Assembly: GCA_016931085.1 (NCBI GenBank)
Contig: JAFGFO010000125.1
Coordinates: 1 to 10,670 of the forward strand
Direction of reading: 5' to 3'
DNA: 10,670 bases
Source: Thermoflexales bacterium
GTDB lineage: Bacteria; Chloroflexota; Anaerolineae; Fen-1058
A model generated the notes under the pieces. It did no database searches and had not been told where the DNA came from. It was given only the letters and a program-made list of their open reading frames with translations. Below, piece by piece: positions 1-6,839 of the stretch. Position numbers and translations under genes: made by a program. Numbering within the stretch: position 1 is the stretch's first letter; each line of letters begins with the position of its first letter.

Positions 1-60
1 CTCAAGAGTGAGAGGGGCTCGTCAAGAGTATCGTCACTCCAGGCAAACGAATGAAGAGGA

Positions 61-590
61 ATGGCCGTGAGAATCAAACTCGCAGGGCCGTTTATTGTGT
101 GTGTGGGCATGGCGGCCGCCATGCTTTTTCTTTTTAATGGCGTGATGGCCGGCCAGCTCACAGCAGCCAACGCCGCTCTAGCCGATTAGCTGCACGTCTG
201 TCTTAGCGACTGCCCGTATTCGTCCGTGCAGGCCGCCGTGGACGCTGCCAACGAGGGCGACGTGATCAAGGTGGCCGGGCGATCCTGGCCGACAATGTCT
301 TCGCGTCGAACAGCGCCGAGGTCGGCGGCGGGTTCTCGGTAAGCGGTGGCGCCGGCCAGCTCACTCGGAACACCTTCGTCGCCAACAACGCCCGTTCTTA
401 CGGGGGTGGGTTGGCCGTGGAGATGGGGACTGTTCTCAACCAGACGCTGGTCCTGTCCAATACGGCGCAGTGCGGCGGAGGGATCGCCTTCAACGATTGG
501 AGCAATACCTGGAACACTTCCGCTACCCTGATCAACACCGTCATCGCCGGCAACCAGGCCAGCCTGGAGGGGGCGGGAGTGTTTATTCCA
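61..590 (+). pseudogene. Decayed beta-helix repeat surface protein
   Basis: An AGAGGA purine run touches the ATG at 61, and a GTG at 67 would be better spaced. The reading frame gives a signal-peptide-like stretch with hydrophobic segment FIVCVGMAAAMLFLF, then stops at TAG 187-189. The same frame continues past the stop with YSSVQAAVDAANEGDVIKVA, the usual opening of secreted parallel beta-helix repeat proteins. Around 276-281 the sequence jumps to another frame. That frame reads through about 585 and carries GGG-F/L and N-x-F/V repeats (for example NTFVANNARSYGGGL), which are typical beta-helix turns. Most of the helix and the C-terminus are missing, and the text becomes unrecognisable near 590. 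Three lesions (early stop, internal deletion with frameshift, lost 3' end) argue for a dead gene. The exact 3' border is uncertain. Such proteins are usually surface or adhesion-like, and no function is claimed here. Confidence 0.72.
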
Positions 591-667
591 CCGGATAGAA
601 TCGTCCCTTGCGCCAGGCGGCGATGAGTGCTAATGGGTGCCATTGAGAAGTGGCGTGGGAGGAATAG

Positions 668-958
668 TTGCCCAAGTTGATCGAGTCTCAGTTTCCTTTT
701 GCTCGCCTCTCCCAAATCGCCGAGCAGGAATCCTGGCGGAAGGAGATATACCGCCCTGTCTATTACATTCACAAGTGGTGGGCTCGCCGGCTTGGCAGCG
801 TGTTTCGCGGCATCATTCTTGGAGCATGTAGTGATGAGGGTGAAGACTTTTGGCAGCGCTATTACGGCCCTAACGACTTGAGCCATGTTTCTCTCTTTGA
901 TCCCTTCATGGGTAGTGGGGTTACCGTAGGAGAAGCCATCAAAGCCTATCGCCACTGA
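668..958 (+). pseudogene. Truncated DNA methylase, N-terminal fragment only
   Basis: A GGAGG at 658-662 sits 5 nt before a TTG start, so the 5' end looks genuine. The 96-residue product has IHKWWARRLGSVFR at residues 34-47, a signature of the large adenine-specific DNA methylases of the COG1743/DUF1156 type. It also has DPFMGSG at 78-84, the S-adenosylmethionine-binding motif I. The frame then ends at TGA 956-958, directly before unrelated sequence coding for a histidine phosphatase. Family members are several hundred residues long, and the catalytic (N/D)PPY motif is absent, so this cannot be an active methylase. Such enzymes occur in restriction or phage-defence loci, but no partner gene is present. 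The fragment is most likely the remnant of a deletion or recombination that joined two gene pieces. The assignment to this methylase family is fairly sure; the subfamily is not. Confidence 0.78.
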
Positions 959-960
959 TT

Positions 961-1287
961 ATCAAGCACCGTGCCTGGTACGACGCGCCTCACACGGCGC
1001 ACATCCCCGGCGGCGAAACGCTAGACGAGCTGCGCGCCCGCGGCGAAGCGTCCGTGAACGAACTGGCGACCCGCCACGCAGGACAAAGCATCGTGCTGGT
1101 GGGACACACCATCATCAACCGCATCATCTTGTTGAGTGTGTTGAGATTGGGCAACGAGCGCTTTTGGCGCCTGCGGCAAGACACGTGCGCCATCAACGTG
1201 TTCGAGGTGGATGTGCAAGCAGGCGATTGTACAGTGGTGTCACTGAACGACACATGTCATTTACGCACCGGGCCGGGCAGCGGGTAA
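961..1287 (+). pseudogene. 5'-truncated histidine phosphatase (phosphoglycerate mutase-like)
   Basis: The frame open from the junction near 958 to TAA 1285-1287 reads HRAWYDAPHTAHIPGGETL, then SIVLVGHTIINRIILLSVL and RFWRLRQDTCAINVFEV. These match the C-terminal part of the histidine phosphatase (alpha-ribazole phosphatase/phosphoglycerate mutase) superfamily: the PGGES/T-L segment, the second catalytic His in the GH motif, and the RFW-R-Q-D-INV block. The N-terminal RHG motif, which carries the phosphorylated His, is missing. No convincing start codon with a ribosome binding site exists. A GTG at 1054 would leave a still shorter piece. The fragment abuts the methylase remnant without a spacer, so the upstream half was lost at that junction. 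It converges with the cytochrome gene, leaving only 29 bp between them. Confidence 0.75.
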
Positions 1288-1316
1288 CAAAAATAACAAA
1301 CTGCTGCTTTCAGCCC

Positions 1317-3158
1317 TCATCTCTCTGGCCGGCGAATGACCAGCAAGAGCACCACCAGGCCCATCATTCCCCCCAACAAGGCCCAGATGCTCCAGCTCGC
1401 CCCACCTGAGGGGGCCGGGATGGGTGTGGGGGTGGGAAAGGGAGTCGGCGGAGGGGGAGTGGGCGTTGGGGTGGGCGTGCTGGTCGCCGTGGGAGTCGCC
1501 GTGGCCTTGGCCTCCTGAATCAACTCCTTCTCGGCCCTGGCCAGCACGGCCTTGGCATACTCATAGTTGTGGGCGCCGCTGCTGCCGTCGGTCTCGACGA
1601 AGCTGACGTAGGTCACGGCCCTTTCGTAGGCGAGCTGCTGATCGGTCTTGTTGGCAGCCTGGGGATTCCACTCCGGGTGCATGCTCTTGGTTTCTTTGAG
1701 CGATTTGTTGAGCGCTCGCAATTGGCCCTGGATCTCGTTCTGGCGCAAGTCCATCATCAGCGAGAGGGTAGTCGTCGAGAACTGTGTGACGCTCGCCTTG
1801 AGATTGGCGTGACACGCGCTGCAGGCATCAGGCCCCTGGCCGGGACGGATGATGTCCCAGTTGTGGGTGGCCGTGTCGCCGGGGTCGGCGTTGCCGGCCG
1901 TGGCCGGCATGTGGCACGCCGTGCAGTCTGCCCCCTGGCTGCCCCTGGGCATGTGCGGCGAGGCTGGGCCGTCGACTTCCAGCACGGCCTGGCCTTCGAA
2001 CATCTCCTGCACGGCGTGATGGACGCTCGTGTTGGGCGTCAAGGGCCGCTGCCCGCCGCCGGTGGCGTTGTGGCACGCTGTGCACAGACGGTAGCGCTCG
2101 TCGCGTAGGAGCGAGTTGAACAAGTGGGTGTTGTCCTTGTGCGGGGCGTGGCAGGCCTGGCAGGTGACGCCAAACTGGGCCGTCTTGAGGGTGGGTAGAG
2201 TGGCCTCTTGGCCAGCCTTGTTGGAAACGGCCACGGCGTAATCGGCGCTGTGACAGCCCAGGCAGGCGTCGGCGGCCCCGGCGTTCTGCAGGCTTTCCAA
2301 AGACGTGGCGTGTGCGCTGCTTTCCCATTCGGGGTATTGCTGGCGATAGCCCTTGGCGTGGCCATCTTGCCACCAAAAGCTGTCGGTGATGACGCCGCCT
2401 GGCTTGAGGGGAATAAAGTTCTTTTCGGTGAGTTTGTCCCCAGGCACGTAGCCAACGGGATAATCGTAGACCCTGCCATTCACTTCGGGGCTGACGCCGC
2501 GCGTGTGGCACTGGCCGCAGATCGCCGCGTCGAGCGCCTCAAGCTTGTTGACCGGGATGTTGTCCCTGGTGGGAGCCTTGACGTGATCGCTCCCCGCCCC
2601 GTGGCAGGCTTCGCAGCCAACGCCAGCCTCGGCGAACGGCAGTTGGCCGCCTTTGTAGCTGCTGGCTGCCCCCAGGTCCAAGCCGCTCGTGTGGCAGCCG
2701 GCGCACTCGTTCAGCCAATCGGCCGCCGGCGCCTCCCGCCAGGTGTTGTCGGACTCGGCCGGCCCCTGCCCGGCGATGTTCCACTCGCCGGCCGCCACCA
2801 CCAGCCGCTTGCTCCGGCTGTCTTGGAGGATGTAGCGCTGGCGGTAGCGCCAGCCGATGGTGTAGACGATGTCCTCGGCAGCGTATCTCGCTTTGCTGTC
2901 CGGAATGATCTTTTCCAACTGGGCCAGGTCGGCCAGGATGGCGGTCGTGGTGGGGGCCAGGCTGGCCGGGGACTGGATCATGCGCGCGTGCAAGCTGTTG
3001 GACCAATTCTTGTACTCGGCGGGGTGGCAGGCGGCGCAGGCTTGCGAGCCGGCGTATTCGGCCCGGGGTGGGGCCGTGCCCTGGGCATGGACGATCGTCA
3101 CGCCGAGCAGGATCAAAGATGCCACGACGATGCTGGGGGGAAGCAAGGCGCTTTTCAT
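1317..3158 (-). CDS. Membrane-anchored nine-heme c-type cytochrome
   Basis: This 613-residue protein has a Sec signal peptide (residues 1-25, ending VHAQ). It has nine CXXCH heme-attachment motifs starting at residues 41, 152, 182, 214, 299, 333, 359, 412 and 446. A heme-free helical stretch follows (about 455-550) containing DGSSGAHNYEYAKAVL, similar to the HN-x-x-Y-A segment near the end of cytochrome c554 and NrfA-like multiheme proteins. Residues 551-585 are a Thr/Pro-rich linker. A single C-terminal membrane helix (about 590-608) is followed by RRPER, so the heme domain should sit outside the membrane, tethered by a flexible stalk. Extra histidines can serve as distal ligands. The electron partner and any catalytic role cannot be read from sequence; a c554/NrfA/OTR-like reductase or a pure electron carrier are both possible. 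No clear Shine-Dalgarno precedes the ATG. The gene is divergent from the Ccm operon, whose products would be needed to mature it. Confidence 0.93.
   Translation of the reverse strand: MKSALLPPSIVVASLILLGVTIVHAQGTAPPRAEYAGSQACAACHPAEYKNWSNSLHARMIQSPASLAPTTTAILADLAQLEKIIPDSKARYAAEDIVYTIGWRYRQRYILQDSRSKRLVVAAGEWNIAGQGPAESDNTWREAPAADWLNECAGCHTSGLDLGAASSYKGGQLPFAEAGVGCEACHGAGSDHVKAPTRDNIPVNKLEALDAAICGQCHTRGVSPEVNGRVYDYPVGYVPGDKLTEKNFIPLKPGGVITDSFWWQDGHAKGYRQQYPEWESSAHATSLESLQNAGAADACLGCHSADYAVAVSNKAGQEATLPTLKTAQFGVTCQACHAPHKDNTHLFNSLLRDERYRLCTACHNATGGGQRPLTPNTSVHHAVQEMFEGQAVLEVDGPASPHMPRGSQGADCTACHMPATAGNADPGDTATHNWDIIRPGQGPDACSACHANLKASVTQFSTTTLSLMMDLRQNEIQGQLRALNKSLKETKSMHPEWNPQAANKTDQQLAYERAVTYVSFVETDGSSGAHNYEYAKAVLARAEKELIQEAKATATPTATSTPTPTPTPPPPTPFPTPTPIPAPSGGASWSIWALLGGMMGLVVLLLVIRRPER
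1410..1475 (+). other. Dense G-tract run, potential G-quadruplex
   Basis: The + strand holds ten tracts of three or more G (at 1410, 1417, 1422, 1428, 1434, 1440, 1453, 1461, 1468 and 1473), mostly with loops of 1-7 nt. This fits the standard G-quadruplex pattern several times over. It encodes the Thr/Pro linker of the cytochrome gene on the other strand, so the G-rich strand is the transcription template. The simplest explanation is codon composition (CCC, CCA, ACG, ACC); a structural role is unproven. Confidence 0.6.
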
Positions 3159-3454
3159 GATCAGCTATGTATAAACGCTACCGATTGTCTCTTGACATGA
3201 TCTTCATTGCTGCGAGTGCCAACACTCCTAGAATAATACACTTTTCCATTTTGCGCAAGTGCCAGGCAGTAGGGGCCAGTTATGTATCCAACGTGCCATA
3301 AGATGTCACGCTGCAAGCGTGACTTACGAGAACTCGCGTTCTTCCGCAAAAATGACGGAAGCTATTCTTTTACGGACCCCAAGTGGCCTGCCCTCACCGA
3401 CGATGTTTTTTGCGTTTTTCGTGCGCGAAGCGCTCGTGCCCTTCGTGATGCGGA
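3159..3454. other. Divergent intergenic region between cytochrome gene and ccm operon
   Basis: This region has no coding signal. It separates the leftward cytochrome gene from the rightward ccm promoter. It holds a perfect 8-bp stem with a 3-nt loop (GTCACGCT at 3305-3312 with AGCGTGAC at 3316-3323). A second, 6-bp stem is CTTCCG, nine spacer bases, CGGAAG around 3342-3362. The text around 3416-3450 contains CGAAGCG and GTGCCCTTCGTG, and the latter recurs at 4159-4170 just before ccmF. For the leftward gene, TATTAT-like and TTGCGC-like boxes can be found on the - strand near 3230-3260, but their spacing is poor and no promoter is called. Confidence 0.55.
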
Positions 3455-3483
3455 TTGACAGGCCGGTGTGAGTATGATATAGT
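3455..3483 (+). promoter_or_regulatory. Sigma-70-type promoter of the ccm operon
   Basis: A perfect -35 TTGACA (3455-3460) and a good -10 TATAGT (3478-3483) are separated by exactly 17 bp. Transcription would start near 3490, about 25 bp before the ccmE start codon, leaving a short leader that contains GGAGG at 3504-3508. No operator is obvious. This is the best promoter match seen in the window, and it is placed correctly for the whole ccmE-to-9306 gene run. Confidence 0.82.
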
Positions 3484-3513
3484 CGAGTTTGTTTTGGCGA
3501 TGCGGAGGATGGT

Positions 3514-3954
3514 GTGAAGACAAAGTTTGTCATTGGCGGCGTTTTGATCCTGGCTGCGGTGAGTTTCTTGGTGGTGACAGCCGTGCAGAGCGCGGCCCAG
3601 TACTCTTATACTGTTGAACAGGTGTTGGACAAGCAGTCCGAATTGGCGGACAGTCCGTTGAATTTGCGCGTGTCGGGTTACGTGATCGGCGACAGCATCC
3701 AGCACGACCCCACCAGGCTGGCGCTGGCCTTTGACGTGGTGAGCACTCACGAGGAGTTGGCCGCGCCCGAGCGCATCCTGCACGTGGTGGCCGACGGGCA
3801 CGCCCGGCCGGACTTGCTGCAAGACCAGGCCCAGGCGACCATGAGCGGCCGGTTGGGGGCGGACGGCGTCTTGTACGTCGCCCAGGGCGGCGACAGCCTG
3901 CTGCTCAAGTGCCCAACGCGCTACGAGGAGGCGCTGCCCACGGCGGCTCCTTGA
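3514..3954 (+). CDS. ccmE: CcmE heme chaperone, CXXXY variant
   Basis: CcmE takes heme from the CcmABCD complex on the outer face of the membrane and passes it to the CcmF/H ligase. The GTG start has GGAGG 5 nt upstream; an ATG at 3509 is useless because it meets a stop after two codons. The 146 residues comprise one N-terminal signal-anchor (about 4-24) and an OB-fold beta domain (YTVEQVLDK, LRVSGYVIGDSI, LALAFDVV, ATMSGRLGADGVLYVA). A short C-terminal tail follows with LLLKCPTRYEE. In canonical CcmE the tail reads H-x-x-x-Y, and the His binds heme covalently. Here position 133 is Cys and Tyr is at 137, giving the C-x-x-x-Y form known from archaea and some bacteria such as Desulfovibrio. Length and motif position match the E. 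coli protein (H130/Y134). It is the first gene of the operon, and ccmABCD are not adjacent. Confidence 0.92.
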   Translation: MKTKFVIGGVLILAAVSFLVVTAVQSAAQYSYTVEQVLDKQSELADSPLNLRVSGYVIGDSIQHDPTRLALAFDVVSTHEELAAPERILHVVADGHARPDLLQDQAQATMSGRLGADGVLYVAQGGDSLLLKCPTRYEEALPTAAP

Positions 3955-4083
3955 TGTAGAGTGGAAATTTCATCCACGAACACTTGCACTCCCTTCGGTC
4001 GCGGCAAGTGCCGGTAGCACGAAGGATCACGAAGAAATTGAGGAAAACCTTAGTGTCCCTTAGCCTGGATTTCGCACCTGCTC
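3955..4083. repeat. ccmE-ccmF spacer, first part: dispersed repeat text with a hairpin
   Basis: CACTTGC (3981-3987) pairs with GCAAGTG (4004-4010). The 13-base string CGAACACTTGCAC at 3977-3989 recurs exactly at 9326-9338, beyond the other end of the operon. The block 4019-4035 contains a near-direct repeat (CACGAAGGATCACGAAG). These are the kind of short modules dispersed between genes in Chloroflexota-like genomes. No coding potential or clear T-tailed terminator was seen. Confidence 0.6.
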
Positions 4084-4134
4084 CCGCCGGATAGTCATAT
4101 CCGGCGGCAGGCGGCGGATTTGGCAATCCGCCGC
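4084..4134. repeat. Two tandem perfect hairpins upstream of ccmF
   Basis: CCGCCGGATA (4084-4093) pairs perfectly with TATCCGGCGG (4098-4107). Three bases later GCGGCGGATT (4111-4120) pairs perfectly with AATCCGCCGC (4125-4134). Each stem is 10 bp with a 4-nt loop, and the arm sequences resemble each other (CCGGATA against GCGGATT). The pair lies about 50 bp before the ccmF start, inside the presumed operon. It is REP-like and could protect or attenuate the mRNA. No U-run follows, so it is not a classic terminator. Confidence 0.8.
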
Positions 4135-4182
4135 GAGCAACTGCGGAAAATAGGCTTAGTGCCCTTCGTGGATAATCCGAAC

Positions 4183-6231
4183 ATGATTCCTGACATTGGC
4201 TTGATCACTCTGATCCTCTCAGGCGTGTGTGCCTTGTTTGCGCTGGCCGCCTCGGCTGGCGCACGGGCTTCTCGCCCCGCAGAGCGCTGGGCCCAGGCCG
4301 GGCGCAACGCGGTCGTGGCGGTGGCGCCGCTGCTGACTCTGTCGGCCCTGGCGCTCGTTTACGCCAACCTGAGCGGCGATTACAGCCTGGAATATACCAC
4401 CCAGGTTTCCAGCCGCGCCACGCCGACGGTGCTCAAGATCACGGCTTTGTGGGGTGGGCAGAACGGCTCGCTGTTGTTTTGGGTCTGGCTGATGTCGCTG
4501 TTCTCGGCCGGCGTGCTGCTGATCAAGTGGGATGAGGACCGCGAGCTGAGGCTGTACGTCACCGGCATCCTGGCGGCTGTTTTGCTCTTTTTCACCGGCC
4601 TGGTGCTCGTTTACGCCAACCCCTTTGCCAGGTGGTGGCAATTGCCGGATGGGCACATCAGCGCGGCGGTGCTGCCGCCGGCCGGGTCGCTTCCCTTTGC
4701 CGCCGCCGACGGGTACGGCCTGGCGGCGCTGCTGCGCCACCCGGGTATGATCATCCACCCGCCATTCCTCTACCTGGGCTTTGTGGGCTTTGTCGTGCCG
4801 TTCGCCTACGCGATGGCCGCGCTGCTGGCTGGCCGCTCGGGCGACACCTGGCTGCGCGCCACGCGCCGCTGGACGCTGGCGGCCTGGTTGTTCCTGTCGC
4901 TAGGCCTGCTGCTCGGCGCACGTTGGGCTTACGACGTGCTGGGTTGGGGCGGTTACTGGGGCTGGGACCCGGTGGAAAACGCCGCCCTGATGCCCTGGCT
5001 GTCGGCCACGGCCTTTGTCCACTCGGCGATCATCCAAGAAAAGCGCGGCATGCTCAAGACCTGGAACGTGTTTTTGATCATTCTCACCTTCTGCCAGGTG
5101 ATCCTGGGCACCTTTATCACCCGCACGGGGGTGATCGCGTCGGTGCACAGCTTTGCCCGCTCGTCGATCGGCGCGCCGTTCCTGGCCTTTACGGCCATCA
5201 CCCTGCTCGGCTCGATCAGCTTGCTGCTGGCTCGTTTGGAGGACCTGAGGAGCGACAACAAGCTGGACAAGCTGCTGTCGCGCGAGGCGGCTTTCCTGCT
5301 GCAAAACGTGCTGTTCGTGCTGCTCAACTTTGTGGTAGCGCTGGGCACCTACTTCCCCATCCTGTCCGATCTGGTCGCCAACAACAAGATCACGGTTGGC
5401 CCGCCGTATTACTACCAGACGGTCGGCCCGCTGCTCGTCCCGCTGCTGTTGTTGATGGGGATCGCGCCGCTGGTGAGTTGGCGCTCGGCCTCGCTGCCCG
5501 CGCTGCTGCGCTTGCTGTGGCCGCCGGCGTTGGCTGCCCTGCTGCTGACGGCGGGGATTTTCGTGCTCGATGGCAAGAACGGCTTTGCGCTGCTGGGTTT
5601 TGGCGTGCTGGCCTTCAGCGGCTTGATCACCTTGGCCGAGTACGCCCGCGGTGCGCGTGCCCGCCACACATTGAGCGCTGAAAGCTATCCATTGGCCCTG
5701 TGGCATCTGCTGGGGCGCAATCGCCGGCGCTACGGCGCTTACCTGGTTCACACGGCGGTTATCTTGATGGGGATGGGGATTATCGGCACACACTTTTACC
5801 AGGTCGAGACGCAGCGCACGCTTGCGCCGGGCCAGAGCCTGGTCGTGGGCGGGCACAGCCTGCGTTTCGAGCGCTTGGAACTCTTGCCCAGTGCCGAGAC
5901 GGACAAGCAGGTGCTGGCTGCCCGTCTCAGCCTGACCAGCGGCGGCAACCCGCGCATCATACGCCCCTTCCAGGAGCTTTATGATAACGGCGAGCGGATA
6001 ACGCCGCCAGTGCTGGTGTCTACGCTCAAAGAAGACTTGTACGTGCTGCTGATCGGGTGGGAATCCGATGGCTCGTCGGCCACGCTAAAAGTCTTTGTCA
6101 ATCCCCTGATCAACTGGCTGTGGATAGGCTCGCTGGTCTTTGTTGTGGGCACGCTGGCGGCCGCCTGGCCTGGGCGCGGCGCTGTGAAGGCTGAGCGCCG
6201 GGCGTGGCGCGCGCGGGAGGCGGAGGGATGA
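4183..6231 (+). CDS. ccmF: CcmF heme lyase subunit
   Basis: CcmF is the membrane subunit of the System I cytochrome c heme lyase, joining heme to CXXCH cysteines of apocytochromes on the outer side of the membrane. The 682-residue product is highly hydrophobic with many membrane helices. It has the tryptophan-rich WWD heme-handling motif GWGGYWGWDPVENA (residues 254-267) and four His that align with the E. coli ligands: H192 (IIHPPFLYLG), H280 (FVHSAIIQEKR), H322 (SVHSFA) and H523 (YLVHTAV). A soluble segment near residues 540-640 precedes the last helix (about 643-661). ATG 4183 is chosen because MIPDIG matches the family N-terminus. An upstream TTG at 4120 is open but lies inside the hairpin repeat and adds no family sequence. 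The Shine-Dalgarno is weak (GTGGA). The stop overlaps the ccmH start in ATGA. Confidence 0.96.
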   Translation: MIPDIGLITLILSGVCALFALAASAGARASRPAERWAQAGRNAVVAVAPLLTLSALALVYANLSGDYSLEYTTQVSSRATPTVLKITALWGGQNGSLLFWVWLMSLFSAGVLLIKWDEDRELRLYVTGILAAVLLFFTGLVLVYANPFARWWQLPDGHISAAVLPPAGSLPFAAADGYGLAALLRHPGMIIHPPFLYLGFVGFVVPFAYAMAALLAGRSGDTWLRATRRWTLAAWLFLSLGLLLGARWAYDVLGWGGYWGWDPVENAALMPWLSATAFVHSAIIQEKRGMLKTWNVFLIILTFCQVILGTFITRTGVIASVHSFARSSIGAPFLAFTAITLLGSISLLLARLEDLRSDNKLDKLLSREAAFLLQNVLFVLLNFVVALGTYFPILSDLVANNKITVGPPYYYQTVGPLLVPLLLLMGIAPLVSWRSASLPALLRLLWPPALAALLLTAGIFVLDGKNGFALLGFGVLAFSGLITLAEYARGARARHTLSAESYPLALWHLLGRNRRRYGAYLVHTAVILMGMGIIGTHFYQVETQRTLAPGQSLVVGGHSLRFERLELLPSAETDKQVLAARLSLTSGGNPRIIRPFQELYDNGERITPPVLVSTLKEDLYVLLIGWESDGSSATLKVFVNPLINWLWIGSLVFVVGTLAAAWPGRGAVKAERRAWRAREAEG

Positions 6232-6839
6232 GGCGGATTTTGGATTGCCGCGAAGCGTTACGAATTGCGGATTGCGGCTTTCAGATTTTGGATCTCGGAT
6301 CGCAGTTTTTACGTTTTACGTTTTACGTTTTACGTTTTACGTCTCCCATCTTACTCTTGGCATTCTGTGCTTCGCTCTTTACTCCCCCAGCTTTTGCTCA
6401 AGACGGCGTTGTGACCGACGACCAGGTCAACGCCGTGGCCAAGCAGCTCAATTGCCCGGTGTGCGAGAACATCCCGTTGGATGTGTGTGACACGCAGGCG
6501 TGTGTCCAGTGGCGCGATCTGATTCGCCAAAAACTGGCCGCCGGCGAGACGCCCGAACAGATCATGGTCTATTTTCACGAGACCTACGGCGACCGCGTGC
6601 TGCAAGAGCCGCCCCGGCGTGGCTTGAGCTCTGTTCTGTGGGTTCTGCCCCTGCTTGGCGTGGCGGCCGCCGGCGTGATCTTGTGGCTGGCGCTGCGCTC
6701 GATGGCTCCCGTGCCCGCCGTGGCAAGCGATCCGCCTGACCAAGACCATCGGGCCGGCGAGGACGGCGCGCCATCAGGAAATGGCGTGCTGGAGGACTAT
6801 CGCCGGCGCCTGGAACGCGAGCTGGAGGAAATCAGATGA
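6228..6839 (+). CDS. ccmH: CcmH/CcmL-like apocytochrome thiol reductase, four-Cys variant
   Basis: CcmH keeps apocytochrome CXXCH thiols reduced and presents them to CcmF. ATG 6228 overlaps the ccmF stop by 4 bp. The 203-residue product has a long N-terminal region (1-38) partly encoded by heptanucleotide repeat DNA, then a signal-peptide core SPILLLAFCASLFTPPAFA (39-57). The three-helix CcmH domain follows, with LNCPVCENIPLDVCDTQACV at 74-93. The canonical CXXC (C76, C79) is present, but C87 and C92 are additional. Downstream GETPEQIMVYFHETYGDRVL (106-125) is classic CcmH. A membrane helix (about 135-157) and a charged C-terminal helix (LEDYRRRLERELEEI) follow. The N-terminal 38 residues have no family counterpart that I recognise. 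No better ATG lies downstream, and a TTG at 6351 is the only later alternative. Confidence 0.92.
   Translation: MRRILDCREALRIADCGFQILDLGSQFLRFTFYVLRFTSPILLLAFCASLFTPPAFAQDGVVTDDQVNAVAKQLNCPVCENIPLDVCDTQACVQWRDLIRQKLAAGETPEQIMVYFHETYGDRVLQEPPRRGLSSVLWVLPLLGVAAAGVILWLALRSMAPVPAVASDPPDQDHRAGEDGAPSGNGVLEDYRRRLERELEEIR
6237..6345 (+). repeat. Heptanucleotide tandem repeat in ccmH 5' coding region
   Basis: There are five perfect copies of TTTTACG at 6307-6341 (35 bp). Upstream to about 6237 the text keeps a degraded 7-bp period with units such as GGATTGC, ATTGCGG, ATTTTGG, ATCTCGG and ATCGCAG. The repeat encodes FLRFTFYVLRFT, just before the signal-peptide core of CcmH. Because 7 is not a multiple of 3, gain or loss of one or two copies would shift the frame ahead of the catalytic cysteines. 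Confidence 0.93.

Noticed and set aside
398..955. 185-aa open frame on the - strand across the two leading fragments
   Set aside because: It is antisense to recognisable beta-helix and methylase sequence, spans an apparent junction, and has no domain or signal of its own.
668..958. Active defence-island methylase
   Set aside because: It ends right after motif I and lacks the catalytic motif, and no partner defence gene is nearby.
1054..1287. Intact small phosphatase starting at GTG 1054
   Set aside because: Homology extends upstream of that codon to the junction, and the first catalytic His segment is missing.
2208..3200. 330-aa open frame on the + strand opposite the cytochrome gene
   Set aside because: It is a high-GC shadow of the nine-heme cytochrome, with low-complexity Ala/Val/Gly composition and no motif.
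4120..4182. TTG-initiated N-terminal extension of CcmF
   Set aside because: The start codon lies in a hairpin arm and the 21 extra residues come from repeat text; MIPDIG at 4183 matches the family start.
4632..5856. Long open frames inside ccmF (+ strand 349 aa, - strand 318 aa)
   Set aside because: Both overlap invariant CcmF motifs in the correct frame; the alternatives are Arg/Gln or Ala/Gly rich shadows.
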